64,000 nucleotides of DNA from Anaspis maculata. Its lineage: Eukaryota; Arthropoda; Insecta; Coleoptera; Scraptiidae. The stretch covers positions 9,786,070 to 9,850,069 of the forward strand of contig OX421967.1 in the NCBI GenBank assembly GCA_949128115.1. Reading direction: 5' to 3'. The translations under genes and the position numbers were made by a program. Below, piece after piece: positions 52,766 to 64,000 of the stretch. How positions within the stretch are numbered: the stretch's first letter is position 1; each line of letters opens with the position of its first letter. Under the pieces are notes generated by a model that ran no database searches, was not told where the DNA came from, and worked only from the letters and a program-made list of their open reading frames with translations.

Positions 52766-55035
52766 AAAGCCATAGTGATGAAACACAAGCTCGGATTTGA
52801 TTGACCATTCAGATTCCCTCCCGTTATCAATTTGTACCATCGCACACCTACTCTACCCATTCGGAATATTCATGTATTTTTTTTCCAGCGCCATGTTGGA
52901 ATCGGCCCGCTGCGTGTATTTTTTTTAAGTGCACCATAAAAATGTAAATGGTCCCTATGCCTCCATCGATACCTCCGCGCAAACATCACTAGAATAGTCC
53001 ATTAAACACATCCGTTTGCAACTCATTTGTTAATGCGGAATTTTCATTTGTTTCACGCATGTGTGAGTCTAAAACACAATAACGAAAAAAAGTGCGCTCC
53101 GACACATACAGACACACACACATGCAAAGCAAAAAGCCTGAAAACCGAACAATGACATGCTTTCCTGATAAGGTTTTTCGATAAGTCCGTTTCCGTTTCC
53201 TCCACCACCACCATCGCCGATTCTTTCCCATATTCGACGAATTAGTTTGATAATATTGCAATTTATCAAAGTTCATTGGCATTTCGAACACTGTGTGCGT
53301 TCGTCATCATCATCAAGTGCACAACACCGAAAAGTTCTAAGCAAAAAAAAAAACAACTCTCCTTCTCGCCGTAATTCGTTCCGCTCCATTCGGGCCTCTG
53401 ATTGTGGGAGGCGCCCCGGGTTTTTATTGGAGACTCCTTGGAAGATATGGCCAATTTCGAATTCGCCCTTTCTTTCAATAAAACTCTCCCGATACGGTCG
53501 CGTAGAGCGAGAGCAACTTCCAATTTGTTCGCCGAACGAAAGGCCCGCAGAGCCGATGATCGGAACCACTTGTTGACGCGCCTGTCAATCGCAGTGTGCG
53601 AGGGTGAGAGCCAACGGCACGTTTGCATTTTTATCAATTCGAGAGAGCCGTGCTTTTCCGCACCCCCGCCGGTGTGGTGATTCCCCATTTATCACTCTTG
53701 TCCCGATGAAAAAATTCCCACGCTTTTACGCCCGAATGAAGCAGCTTCGGATGCAGTTTACTCCTATTTTTTTCGCGTCTGCTTTCCGGTTACGTTCAAT
53801 GATTAGGAAACAGAGGTTCATCTAAGCTCTTCATTATAGTTTTTGTTGCGAATAAATCGGTCGCTTTGTCGTCGATATATCGCATAAAAAAGCGACTGGC
53901 GCTCACGCTCATTGGTAGCGTATTTGATTTTGGCATTCGCCAGGTTTCGGCATGCGTAAGATTTTTTTCTCGCAAAAACCTTCTGTTACCTCTTTTGTTC
54001 TGTTTTAATTGGCTAGATATTCAATTGATTGTACAAGCTTTGTCTTCAGACTCGATTTTTGCTGCATCTGCTAGAATTCGATGTGCAAGTTGCAGAGTAG
54101 ACTTCGATAAATGAAGTTCATTAAATCTCGGAAACGAATCCGCGCCAAATCAATCATCCGGGCCTCAGGTCCGAACTAAAGTAAAAGCGCAAGTGACAAG
54201 TCCAAAACAAAAACAGTGCCACCGAGCCGACCGCTCGCGCGAAGAAGAAAAAAACTGGCGGAATGCTCGGTGAGGTCAAAGAAACAACTAATTACCATAC
54301 GACACATGCTTGCAAAAATAGCTTCGAATCTCTATACGCATCTGTGTATCTGCGTATCTGTACTGTATCTGTGTATTTGTGTGCATTTATTCTGTGCTTC
54401 ACTCCTCCTCGAAACGTCCCACATTATTAAAAGGATCTCTCGCCGCGAGCATCCGAACGGAGGAGATCCTCTCTCGCATTTATCGGAAACGAAAATAAAC
54501 AAATACCTCAGTAAATACCTATAATGTCTGCGACATTCTTTCTCGCTCTCCGTCTTTCGCCGGGCGCGTTCAACAAAGACGGGTGAAAAATTTGTATCGA
54601 TGCCAAGAGACGATGAGAGTGTCGTCGAAAAAACAATTTAATCAGATCGACCGAAAAAACTCTCGGTGAGTCACTGTGGAATTTATATATTGAATAAAAA
54701 TCACCGGGCAAGGATAAGGGAGCAGGGACGATAGGTATTTTTTGATTAATAATTTTTATTTGTATCATCGAAGGTACAAAGCTTAGTTTTAATACTCTTC
54801 AGTTGTCATTGATTCACTTGCGCTCAACTTGTTCCGGCGCGTTTTAAAAAAGTGCCACAGTTACACTGTCAAAGCTTTCGAGGAGCTTGAAGCCTCCAGT
54901 TACTTCACATACTTGTTTCTTCATCTTGTACAGCACAGGATTTTACGGAGAAAACCCAAAATTATGTTATTTGTACTTGTATATACACGTTAAGGAGCAC
55001 GCAGTATAAAAATTAAGGCCACAAACGCGTTGCTC
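52766..55035. other. ct: Low-copy island of intron 2; no gene recognised
   Basis: No repeat family is recognised. Overlapping open frames on both strands at 53247-53825 have no family signature and no defensible splice sites. A TTCCCACG word (Su(H)-like, minus strand) lies at 53715-53722. Candidate regulatory DNA. Confidence 0.4.
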
Positions 55036-55041
55036 GTGTCC

Positions 55042-56513
55042 GATTTACTAAGAAACGATACCCCACTCGATTTTTTTAAAATCTTAAAATTTTGATATTT
55101 TTCAAAATATATTTCACAAAGTTTGCGAAAATCAAATTTTGACAATTTTTAAATATTTTAAAATTGCAAGTGGGGTATCGTTTTTTAGTAAATCGGGCAT
55201 GAGAAATGCGTTTCTGAGCTCTATTTTCAATTCCACGTTGGTCGAATGAGAGAAAATTGGAAAATTTGAACATTTTTCTTTGTGTAGCCTACAAGAAACA
55301 TGTGACGTGAAAACTGGAGTCGTTAACGTGTTGCTCGTGTGCGGTTCACTCGGAAACGACACCCCACTCGGTTTTTACGATTTCCAAAATATTGACATTT
55401 TTCGAAAATTTTGAAAAGAATGTCAAATTTTTGGGTTTTTGAAATATGCAAGTGGGGTATCGTTTCTTAGTAAATCGAGCATGGGGAATGCGTTTCTGAG
55501 CTTCATTTTCAATTCCACGATGATCAAATGAAAGGAAATTGGAAAATTCGCACAGTTCCCTTTGTGTAACCTATGGCAAATATGTGGCGAAATCAGATTT
55601 TGAAAATCTCGAAATATTTGAAATTGCTAGTGGGGTGTCGTTTCCTAGTAAATCGAGCATGAGGAATGCGCTTCTGAGCTTAATTTCCAATTTTACCATG
55701 GTCAAATGAGTGGAAATTGAAAAAACCAAGCCATGTTCTTCTTGTAGCTGAAAATTGTAGTCGTTACAGTGTTGCCCGTGAGCCATTTACTTGGAAACGA
55801 TACCCCAGTTGGTTTTTACGATTTTCAAAATGCTGTTTTCCAAAAATTCAGAAAAAATGTCAAAATTGATTTTTTGATGAGGACTAAATCAGCAACGGGT
55901 TTCTCGTCTTGAACTTACCGAAGAACAATGCTTCACTTGACTTTTGGTTGTCTCGAAAATTCTGGTAATTTTCCCAAAACTGGTCCAGTTTTTCAAGTTT
56001 TTGAAAAGTGCAGCGAAAAAAATGAAGAATTCTTTCAGTTCCGCTTGTAACCTGTACGAACCACGTCACGTGAAAATGATGATCAAAATCGTATTCCTGG
56101 TATATGGTTTGCTGAGAAACGATACCCGACTCGACTTTTTACAATCCCAAAAGTTCTGCCAATTTTCCAAAAATTTTCAAAAACGTCAACTTTGACAATT
56201 TTTGAAAATGGCAAGTGGGGTGTCTTTTCTTAGTAAATCGAACATAGGGAATACGTTTTTGAACTTCATTTTGATGTCAAGTTAGGTTAATGAACGTAAA
56301 TTGGAAAATTGTAATTTTCTTTGTATACAAAGCATGGAAAAACATGTGTCGTTTTGAGTTGTGAACGTGTTGCTTGTGCAGAATTCGCTAAGACACGATA
56401 CGATTTTTCATTCTTGAAATTTTCAAAAACGTTGATTTTTCAAAAATTCTTCAAAATCCTCAAGCTTCAGTTTTCTGAGAACGGCGAGTGGGGTATCGTT
56501 TCTTAGTAAATCG
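55042..56513 (+). repeat. Tandem array of hairpin elements (AAACGATACCCCACT type)
   Basis: Complete inverted units lie at 55042-55194, 55343-55477, 56107-56241 and 56385-56513. Each opens with a form of TTTACTAAGAAACGATACCC + CACT and closes with its complement AGTGGGGTATCGTTTCTTAG + TAAATC. Half units (right end only near 55629-55655, left end only near 55780-55812) show that some hairpins have lost an arm. Spacer DNA between hairpins is also repeated (AATGCGTTTCTGAGCT then a TTTTCAATTCCA-like word), so the full period is about 300 bp. There is no coding capacity. Intronic RNA from the ct strand would fold each unit into a ~130-150-nt hairpin. Confidence 0.9.
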
Positions 56514-56514
56514 A

Positions 56515-59145
56515 GTGCGAAGAAAACGTTTTTGAGCTTTGTTTCCATGCTAGATGATGTATAAAGGCTGAGTCGTAGCTTTTCCCAGTCGAAAATTGGA
56601 AAATTTGCCCCGTGCACCTCCCCCATAAGAAGACCTTAAAGATGATGAGGTGATAGAGACTCGTACGTATCAAGCATATAAATATACAACGCGGTACTGA
56701 TGGGAATTTCCAGGTGGTGATGGTGGATGGTGGTGCAAGTTGTGCGGCAGCAAAGATCGCAGATAACCAAAGTATTCATTATCGTTAAATTCTTGTTATG
56801 AGGGCAACTATTCGCACTAAAATGGTAGCGAGAGAGAAGCGAAAGGGGAAAGGGTTCAAGTTTATTATATCAAAAGCGTGCACGACACGCTTCTGAATTA
56901 TTGTTACTATACAACATTTCCTTGCTGCTGAACTTCCAAGTTGGCAGAAGTCTTCAATTTATCGGCTCTGAGTCATTTGAGGTGGGCTTTTTCGGAAAAA
57001 AAGGGTTGTTAAACGGCCTCAAAGTGCTAGTAAGTTATGAATGAGGCTTCCATGTGTGTGTGCAAGGGGAGAGGAAATCGGGAATGAGGGAGGAAAGCTG
57101 GGATGGCCATCGCGGAAGGGTTGTGAGGGAGGGTATGTACGGAAAACCTGATACCCAACGCCGAAGTAATAAATTAGCGAAATTATCATGCAATATGCCT
57201 TGGATATTCAATATATTATCCAAAAACATATATATACAATATCGCATAATATATAAAACTCGTGCGGCAGCACCCTTCGCTTCCGTCTTTATTCTTTACA
57301 AATATACTGTGGCTGTGCACCTCTCATAATTAATAGATGAGAAATTAACAGCTGGTATATACAAGGACTAAAGGGGCCAAAAGCTGGTGTGTAAGAGAGA
57401 AAAGCTGCGCGAGGAAATAAATATTGATAACGTGGAATTCAATTACGAGGCTTAAAACTCATTGATTTCGGTATCCCTTCGCGTAGCGTTCGGTTTTTTG
57501 TCCCGTGTTCATCTTTCGCGCGCGAGAACATCTTAAGTAGGATTAGTAGATGGTGGGGACAGCGAGAGCGAGAGAGAGAGGAGGCGTGGGAACTGATTTT
57601 CATCGGGGGTGGCGCGGCGAGTTTTTCCGCTATGCGGGAAAATCGTGTGACGTCACAAAAGGCTTGTTATAGATACACTTGTTCTCCGGCGTAAACCGAT
57701 TATATGGAAGGGAAAAGCGCGCAAAATAAATCACTTTGGGGATGAGGATGGATTTTCTTGACGCGATAGGGCGAGAGGGAGAAAAAGAAAATCCGCGCAG
57801 TTCAGCTTTGCTGAAGACCAGTTTTCCGATCACGATTTTTTTTTATAGTTTTTGATTGAAATGAGAGTGTTGATAAGCTTTCTTGGTGATTTTCTAATCG
57901 GGTAGTTTCGTTACGAAAGGATACCATTTGGGCTGTCAACAGCCCCAAGCTTTCGCCAAACGCTCAAATAAAACTCACCAGGGTTGCATTTTGAGTATGC
58001 ATTCGCAAATCAAATTGTTTCATGGCCGACGTTGTAGCTGATTGAGTGCTCTGTCAGTTCAAATGCACTTTACAGCCCAAATAGCAGCTTCTTGAAACTG
58101 TATAACTAGTACTTAAAAAAAAAAAATCTACGCAATTTTGAAGTTTTTTGAAGTATAATAAATAATCAAACTGAAGTTTTCTTGATGTTCAAAGTTCAAG
58201 ATACACTGCTTGGGGGCTTCAAAATCCAGTGCAGTAACGAGCGAGTTCGGGCCCAGTTGCAAATGCATACAAGGAAAATGTCTTGTGTTCACCTCCACCT
58301 GGAAAAGTATTTTTCTCGACGTATCACGTGATCTGGCATTGACTGCCGCAAAAGTTCATTGACATTGACAATCAAAGTCTGCAGTGTTTTTTTAAATTAG
58401 TCCCCTTATCGCAAATAATTGGAAAAATATTCGGCGCACTTATCGGTCAACACAACTTTTTTCGCGTAAGTCCTGGCCGGTTGCAGGTCGATCACCAATA
58501 ATTAAAATTATCTCCTTTTAGCGTAATAAATGTAGTAATTCGCATCGAAAATTTCAACACACTGTTAAGCATCAAGCAGTGGCACCGCTATTTCCAGGAG
58601 TAGGTATGCACGGGAGAGCATACCGAGTGGTTTTACAGCGCCCGAGAATTTCATTGATTTATAGCCGATAAAACCTTTGAAATTGGAAACTTTGGTGCTG
58701 CCTGCTACTCTTTAATATCATCGGAGATCCCCCGAATATAATAAATTTGATTTTTTATATCGCCGTGCTCAACACACACGTACGCCGGATGAGTCGTCGT
58801 ATTTTTAGCAGTGTAGAAACTCCACGCCTCGCAGAGGTTATCTCGGATTCAATTCGGTTTAATTTTTTCGTTGATGATTATTCAATAATAAATAACTTTT
58901 ATTTGGCTGTTGTCGGTGGTGGTCGTGAATATTTTGTTTTGGAGTCCTTGGCTGGCGTTTCTCAGAATAGGTGAGTTAATTCCTTTAAATACGGTTAAAA
59001 AACTTTTCATTATAGTTGTGAAAACTAGTTACTGATTGAGTTGCATTAGAGTTGTATCGCGTGAATAATTCACAAAAGAAGTAGCTTTCCCAGCTTGAGG
59101 AAAAAGAAAATACAAAATTGATGTCAGATTTGAGTTTCTGGAGTG
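56515..59145. other. ct: Low-copy island of intron 2; no gene recognised
   Basis: No dispersed repeat except simple (GA)n at 57561-57580. CTCAGAATAG|GTGAGT at 58970/58971 is a fused splice-site word with a pyrimidine-rich lead (see finding). The 58747-58974 frame ends there but does not resemble Cut or any other family, so it is not called an exon. Confidence 0.45.
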
Positions 59146-59149
59146 CAAA

Positions 59150-59838
59150 TTAGTGAGAAACGATACCCAACTTGCCTAATTGAAAAAAACTGAAATTCGG
59201 AAAATTTTGAAAAATGCAGAAAATTTTGAAAATGCAAAACTCAAAATTTTTTGAACTAGACAAGTTGGGTATCGTTTCTTACTAAACCGAACCTAAGTAG
59301 TACGACTCTGGCATTAATTTTCATATCGCGCGTTTCTAACGCAAGATATGTACCAGTACTAGAAGCTGTGGTAACGTCACAACAAAATTAATAACAAAAT
59401 CGTTCTGGCAATGTATGAATTAGTAAGAAACGATACCAAACTTGCTCGATCAAAAAACTGAAAATTTGACAAATTTTCGAAAAGTACAAAAAAGCAAAAT
59501 GTCAAATTTCACAATTTTTAAGCAAAACGAGTTGGGTATCGTTACTTACGAAATCGAACTTCGGCGTCTCGATTTCCGCATTCATTTTCGTGTTACACGT
59601 TTCTAACGCAAGTTATATTACATTACTCGCAATTATTCTGACGTCACGATACAATCAATTGAAAAAAAATGAATGAATAAGGTTCAGACTAGTAAGAAAT
59701 GACATTGAACTTGCCTGAATGAGGAATCTGAAATATTTGAGTTTTCAAAAATTGTTGAAATGTGCGAAAATGTTCTAAAATTCCAAATTTCATATTTTTC
59801 AACTGGGCGTGTTGGGAATCGTTTCTTACTAAATCGAA
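59150..59838 (+). repeat. Tandem array of hairpin elements (AAACGATACCCAACTTG type), three units
   Basis: Units at 59150-59286, 59419-59556 and 59687-59838, with a period of about 270 bp. The ends are TTAGTRAGAAACGATACCMA + ACTTGC and the complement GTTGGGTATCGTTTCTTACT + AAA. The spacers share CGTTTCTAACGCAAG and TGACGTCAC or AACGTCAC words. This is the same family as 55.0-56.5 kb with a slightly different stem (CCAACTTGC instead of CCCACTTGC). Confidence 0.9.
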
Positions 59839-59839
59839 C

Positions 59840-61580
59840 ATGGAGAGCTCAATTTTGACATGCGTTTTCACATTGAGCGTTTCCTAAACAGATTATACGG
59901 CATTCAAAGTGGATTTTCAACGTTTTTTCGGCTGAATAACGGTATGCGATTTCTGATTTAAGTACGAACTGATATACTAATTTGTGTATATCAAGAAATA
60001 CGAACAAGGTTCGAAGCCCTGTGACTCACGACGAATCGCGTGCAACTTGACGTGTACAACGTCTTAGCGTCTTTAATAAGCAAAAAATTGGCCCGAATTA
60101 GTCGAAAAATCAAAGTCAAACTCCTTCCGTCCCCTTTTCGCCGCCTCGCCTCCTCTCCCGGCTCCCCCATCATCCATGCGGTCATATTCATATTCCAATG
60201 GTCATTATGTATCGCTCGGCGTGGCTATTATGAAAAACCACCTAACCGTGACAGTCTCACATGTTACAATTCTTTATCTTTTCGAACATCGCCAGAGTTA
60301 TAAACACGTAAAGGAAATTTCAAAGCGCCCATCATTTCGGTATATAATATCACGAGTGTGTGGTGCTGGGCATCATGGGGATAGAGAGAGAATCCGCGAC
60401 CTTGAAATAATCGAGACGTGAAAATGCTGAACACAATAAAAAAATTCTTAATGAACTGCTTCCTTTGGTGTAATGACGCGTTTTACGGCGGCATACAGTC
60501 GGGTGGGAAAGAGAAATATGTAGTTCTTGATACAACGGGGAAGAAATCAAAAGTCTACGGAAGCTAAAATCAAATTTTGAACAATTTCGCAAAAAAAAAT
60601 TGTCTCGATACCGCTTCTTGTTGTTGTTATTTACGTTTGTTTCTGTTGCGAAAGCCACATTGGAAATTGGCACACGCAAATTTGATTGGATTGAGCTCGA
60701 GAGAGGGAATAAGGGATTCTCTGTGTGTCTTGTTGTACAGTCGTACCAATATTACAAACGCCAGGGGAGGGATGAGAACAATGTCATTTTACTAATTACA
60801 ATGTGCCTCCCTCATGTGTCGTTATTGCCGAACGCCTTACGATTCGAAGAGATTAAAAAAATTAAAACCCCGCCATAAATATCACTGGATGTCGCTAGCG
60901 AGGGTCTTGTACGCGGCCCCTTGTTTTAATCGAATTAGTCGAGATGGATACAAAAAAATAATCGCCGATTTAATTGATGCTCTGCATGTAATATTCTTTG
61001 ATTCGGCTGTGACTCAATGCGTAACGCAACACCATTTCAATTTTACGTTTGTGTAACATTAGATTTGCGTGGACTTATCTGCAACGTAAACATATAAATT
61101 TTTTGAAGTCTGTAATAATGAAATAGCTTTCATCCAATTCAAAATTTTGGTTCAGAAAAATATGGTAACAGTTGAATTGGGCATCGATGAGGCGAACTGA
61201 TGAGCCGTAATAAGGACGAAACGAGTTTGCTTTTGTCTTTTTGTTTCGACTTTGCCAACCACGCATCGATTTGTTCGAAATTTATAATTTTCAGCCTCAC
61301 CTACTTGAATTAACTTTGATTATTGAACCAGGTGCATTTGTTAGCCCAAATGGCAATCCTTCAAAGCCGTAAAAGCATTTTCTCACTCAAAAATCAGAAG
61401 GTTCACTCGCTTGATATTTGAACAACAATGGATGATTCGATTGTAATCTTGCTTTTGTTTAGTTCTTGATTTTTCGGCTATTTGTTGTAAAAAAGAAATA
61501 GTAAAATTAGCAACAAATTGAAATTGACAGCTTATGGAGAACGTTACAACAAAACAGGCATCATAATCAAATTGCTGATG
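59840..61580. other. ct: Low-copy island of intron 2; no gene recognised
   Basis: No repeat family recognised. Frames at 60350-60679 (minus) and 60600-60878 (plus) overlap and lack domains. GGTTCGAAGCC at 60008 resembles a tRNA B box but has no matching A box or cloverleaf. Confidence 0.4.
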
Positions 61581-61582
61581 TC

Positions 61583-61736
61583 CAATTTAATGAGAAACGA
61601 TACCCATCTCGCTTCACTCGAAAAAAGTCAATGTGTCAACATTTTGACTTACCTCAATTTTTTTTTAAAACGTCAGAATTTGACATTTTTGACTTTTTCG
61701 AGCGCGTCGAGTTGGGTGTCTTTTCTTACTAAAGCG
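61583..61736 (+). repeat. Single hairpin element of the AAACGATACCC family
   Basis: The left end TTTAATGAGAAACGATACCC (61587-61606) pairs with GTTGGGTGTCTTTTCTTACT + AAA at 61711-61733. The centre is AT-rich with AAAAAGTCA words on both sides. Its spacer (AACACGAATCTGGC.CCAGTTTTCA) resembles that of the 59.2-kb array. Confidence 0.85.
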
Positions 61737-61739
61737 AAC

Positions 61740-64000
61740 CTTTGCAACACGAATCTGGCTCCAGTTTTCACACCACGCTTCATCGAACCAAGTTGCGCAA
61801 CGAATTTTTCGAAATAATGTGCATTTCGAATACTTTTTTGTCGGAATAGAATTTTCTTTGGGATTCATTTCGAAATTTGTCAGATCGGCAAGATAATGCT
61901 GAAATACATCGCTCAAGTACACTGCTAGAATACACTGCTAAAATACACCGCAATTAATGCATCAAATGAAAACTTGAAGCTGATGACGGTCCGAATGGCA
62001 TTCTAATGAATTGAAAGTGACCTCGAAAAAAAACATAAAATTGATTCATGCCAATAATGGTTTGAGGAAGAGCAGGAACGACACGAGGAATTCCTGCTGC
62101 TGCTGCTGCTGCTGCTTGCCGGGAGAATTTATGGGAGGCGAATTGTATCAGCGCCAACTATCCGTAACACGAGCACCCTCTTCGCTAATGCCTATAGACA
62201 ACATCTGATCGATCACATCCCAATCATCATCCTCATGCCCCGAGATGGATTTCCACGAGACTCGTACCGCGCGATTTGCATTATTGAGAAGGACTCTTGT
62301 GTGTGTCGCCCGCACACCGCAACAAAACCGCACACTCCACCACTCCACACCACCCTCTCCCACCAAGCGATTCTTGAACTCGCAGACTCTTTTCCCGATT
62401 ATTCACCACACTTGGAGCCAAAATCTTGCAGGTCAAATATTCTTGTAACACGTCTCAATATTCGCTTGAGCTCGATCAAATTCTTAGTGCGAAACAAAAA
62501 CTATTCGGCGATTGATCGTGAAGTTGCAGCCGACTTTTCGTAATGTATTCCGGGAGCGAAAGAAACGTCGGCAATTAATTTCGCGCGCTCGCTATAAAGG
62601 CCGACTTCGATTGATTGCCGCGGGGCAATCAAACCCCCAGAGGGGGTGGGCGGAGGGGGACGGCGCGGGGGGTGCAAAAGAAACTCGCATGATGATGAAT
62701 AATACGTTTATCGCATGATTCACTCGATATATAGCCGGAGCAGCGGCGGAGTTCGATGCAGATCAAAATACATAACTGATGGCTACAATGCAAAGCAAGC
62801 AAGAATAAGTCGAAACACCACATCGCCGTCTTTGTCTGGCACGTCGGTCGGAATATCTCGCGTCCTTGTCCGGCCCGGCCGCCAACCCTTTCTCCCGTCT
62901 CAGTTTCGCTCATTAGCGCTCCGTGCTGAGGGAGGAAGCGGAGTCGGCGGCGGCGGCAGAGGCACATAACCAAATCGGCATTCGCCCCGGCTCTTTTCTC
63001 TTTATATTTCAGCATAATTATTGATTATTGGAGCTTAGACGTGAGTTCTGTTTGGGGGCGAAGGGAGAAGAGTCGGAGAGGCATCCATCGGCCCTGCTGC
63101 TGCTGCTGCTGCTGCTACTCCATCTGAGTGATTAAGCTATGTGGAAACTCACCCCTTTCGGCTGGGGATCTCTGACTGATTGGGATAAAATACGAGATAT
63201 AATATTTAAATTGGATGTGCCGCGCGGCACCCTTGGGTTAAAAGGGGTGTGTGTGTGGGCATGAAGACGTGTGGGGACTGTGGAACGAGAAATCAATCGA
63301 TTTTTTTGCTTTCGGTCTTTTGATTCCAAACACCGAAAACACCCCTTGCTTTGTACCACCCTAGCCTTCAACTCCAAGATACAGTGCTCATCTTGATTCT
63401 AATAATCAGTCAATTTGTCATCAGTCGACCAGAAGATTGCTTCGGCAAGCTTTCAGTTGTCCAAAACTGATACTGAAGGCCTAGAAACCCGCATTCTGTA
63501 AATCCAAAAATTCTGCAAAAATCTGAAATTCTTCCACAATTTCCAATTTTGCGCTAGACAAATCCTTTTGGTCTCCATCAAAGTGTACAGTGCTTCTGGT
63601 TGGTTGTCATTTGAAACAAGAATCATCACAATTGGATTGAAAACAAAAAAGTTGCACGTGAAAGTACATTTCTGCCGTTTAAACTGTCCCACGCTGGGAG
63701 AACTGCGCAACTTTTGCATTTATCGTACGATTTTTATGGTTGTTGCTATGATGAGCTCAACGGAATTGGCTGAGTAAACCAAAGTTTAAAACAGCAAAAT
63801 CGGACTTGGAACAAATAAGTTGTGATCAAAAACCTGCTCAAATTACATCGAAATTTTATTTTTGGATCAATTTTGATACGAATCAAACCTACTAAGACTT
63901 TGCTTGAAACGTTTTACATTCTCGACTTCCATCAACTTGCAGTCTTCTGAATCATTTGCAATTTTTCGCGAAAAAAGCTTGGAAAATGATCAAATTTCTC
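61740..64000. other. ct: Low-copy intron 2 DNA with two CTG microsatellites and a G-quadruplex motif
   Basis: (CTG)n lies at 62094-62115 and 63094-63116. A G-rich tract at 62642-62672 has four runs of at least three G with loops of 1, 4 and 7. A short AATACACTGCTA-type triplicate lies near 61916-61950. No exon, RNA gene or transposase is recognised; frames here are short or come from the microsatellites. Confidence 0.45.

Larger units (their letters stand above)
51676..64000 (+). other. ct: ct intron 2 (5' part, at least 12.3 kb)
   Basis: It begins with the consensus donor GTGAGT. I found no downstream exon that would continue the Cut coiled coil or encode CUT-domain residues up to 64000, so the intron runs past the window edge. 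Its contents are low-copy islands, family E copies and tandem hairpin elements. Confidence 0.8.

Noticed and set aside
53247..53825. Overlapping plus and minus ORFs of 92-140 codons
   Set aside because: Mutually overlapping frames without family signature or splice sites.
47550..57592. CGTGGGAA Su(H)-type words at 47550, 53715 (minus) and 57585
   Set aside because: Interesting because ct is a Notch target, but about two such 8-mers are expected by chance in 64 kb, so they are not called as sites.
58747..58974. Possible exon ending at the consensus GTGAGT at 58971
   Set aside because: The translation does not continue the Cut coiled coil and has no domain. A recursive-splice point or chance donor is more likely.
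60004..60030. tRNA-like B box GGTTCGAAGCC
   Set aside because: No A box or cloverleaf could be built around it.
62094..62115. Poly-Cys or polyglutamine coding
   Set aside because: A (CTG)n microsatellite in intron 2 with no supporting exon structure.

Overview
This is an arthropod, most likely insect, nuclear genomic window. It holds the 5' end of one large gene, the homeobox transcription factor gene cut (ct, the Cux/CDP family), on the + strand. Two coding exons are visible: exon 1 (4682-4879) and exon 2 (51526-51675). They join in phase across an intron of about 46.6 kb. Together they encode the conserved Cut N-terminus (a DWLFKKER.YLL.QFWQQ segment followed by RATLAEKEV..LKEQ and AAKD.E). 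Exon 2 ends in a consensus GTGAGT donor, so the CUT domains and homeodomain lie beyond position 64000. I recognise no other cellular protein-coding gene. Nearly all other ORFs are short and unspliced and look like chance frames in AT-rich intronic or intergenic DNA. The order and species cannot be fixed from the sequence.

Layout. 1-1085: a 65-bp tandem repeat beside a decayed Ty3/gypsy-type pol end (minus strand). 1086-4365: upstream DNA with two copies of a dispersed repeat (called E here) and CCA/CAG microsatellites. About 4366-4681: probable 5' leader with three short upstream ORFs. 4682-4879: ct exon 1. 4880-51525: intron 1, in which blocks of old repeats alternate with low-copy, more GC-rich islands. 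51526-51675: ct exon 2. 51676-64000: start of intron 2, with tandem hairpin elements and further low-copy islands.

Repeats in intron 1. (i) A diverged ~350-bp tandem repeat (5.6-7.1 and 9.9-10.7 kb) surrounds an inverted array of ~120-bp units (7358-9803) interrupted by a mariner-like remnant. (ii) A Tc1-type transposase fragment lies at 11.5 kb. (iii) A foldback MITE lies at 17.48-17.96 kb. (iv) A 1.23-kb Tc1/IS630-like element with long terminal arrays and TA target duplications lies at 21028-22261. (v) Family A repeats form forward and reverse blocks at 24.7-27.0, 36.5-39.1, 41.7-45.2 and 48.9-49.6 kb. (vi) A ~150-bp satellite-like family B is arranged as a large inverted repeat (28236-29785 / 31118-32526) around a 1.33-kb unique GC-rich spacer with a G-quadruplex motif. 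(vii) A GAGCTAA-rich tract lies at 49.66-51.45 kb. A short box, close to AAATTGTCGACCGTTATCGC, recurs more than 40 times across several of these families and switches orientation in blocks. This is the least explained structure in the window.

How it fits together. The low-copy islands are the natural places to look for ct enhancers. Two AG|GTRA-type sequences with pyrimidine-rich upstream DNA (12240/12241 and 58970/58971) are candidate recursive-splice points in the long introns. One perfect Exd/Pbx-Hth/Meis composite site (TGATTGACAG) lies at 22527. All regulatory statements are inference. The exon calls, repeat arrangements and transposase fragments are read directly from the sequence.
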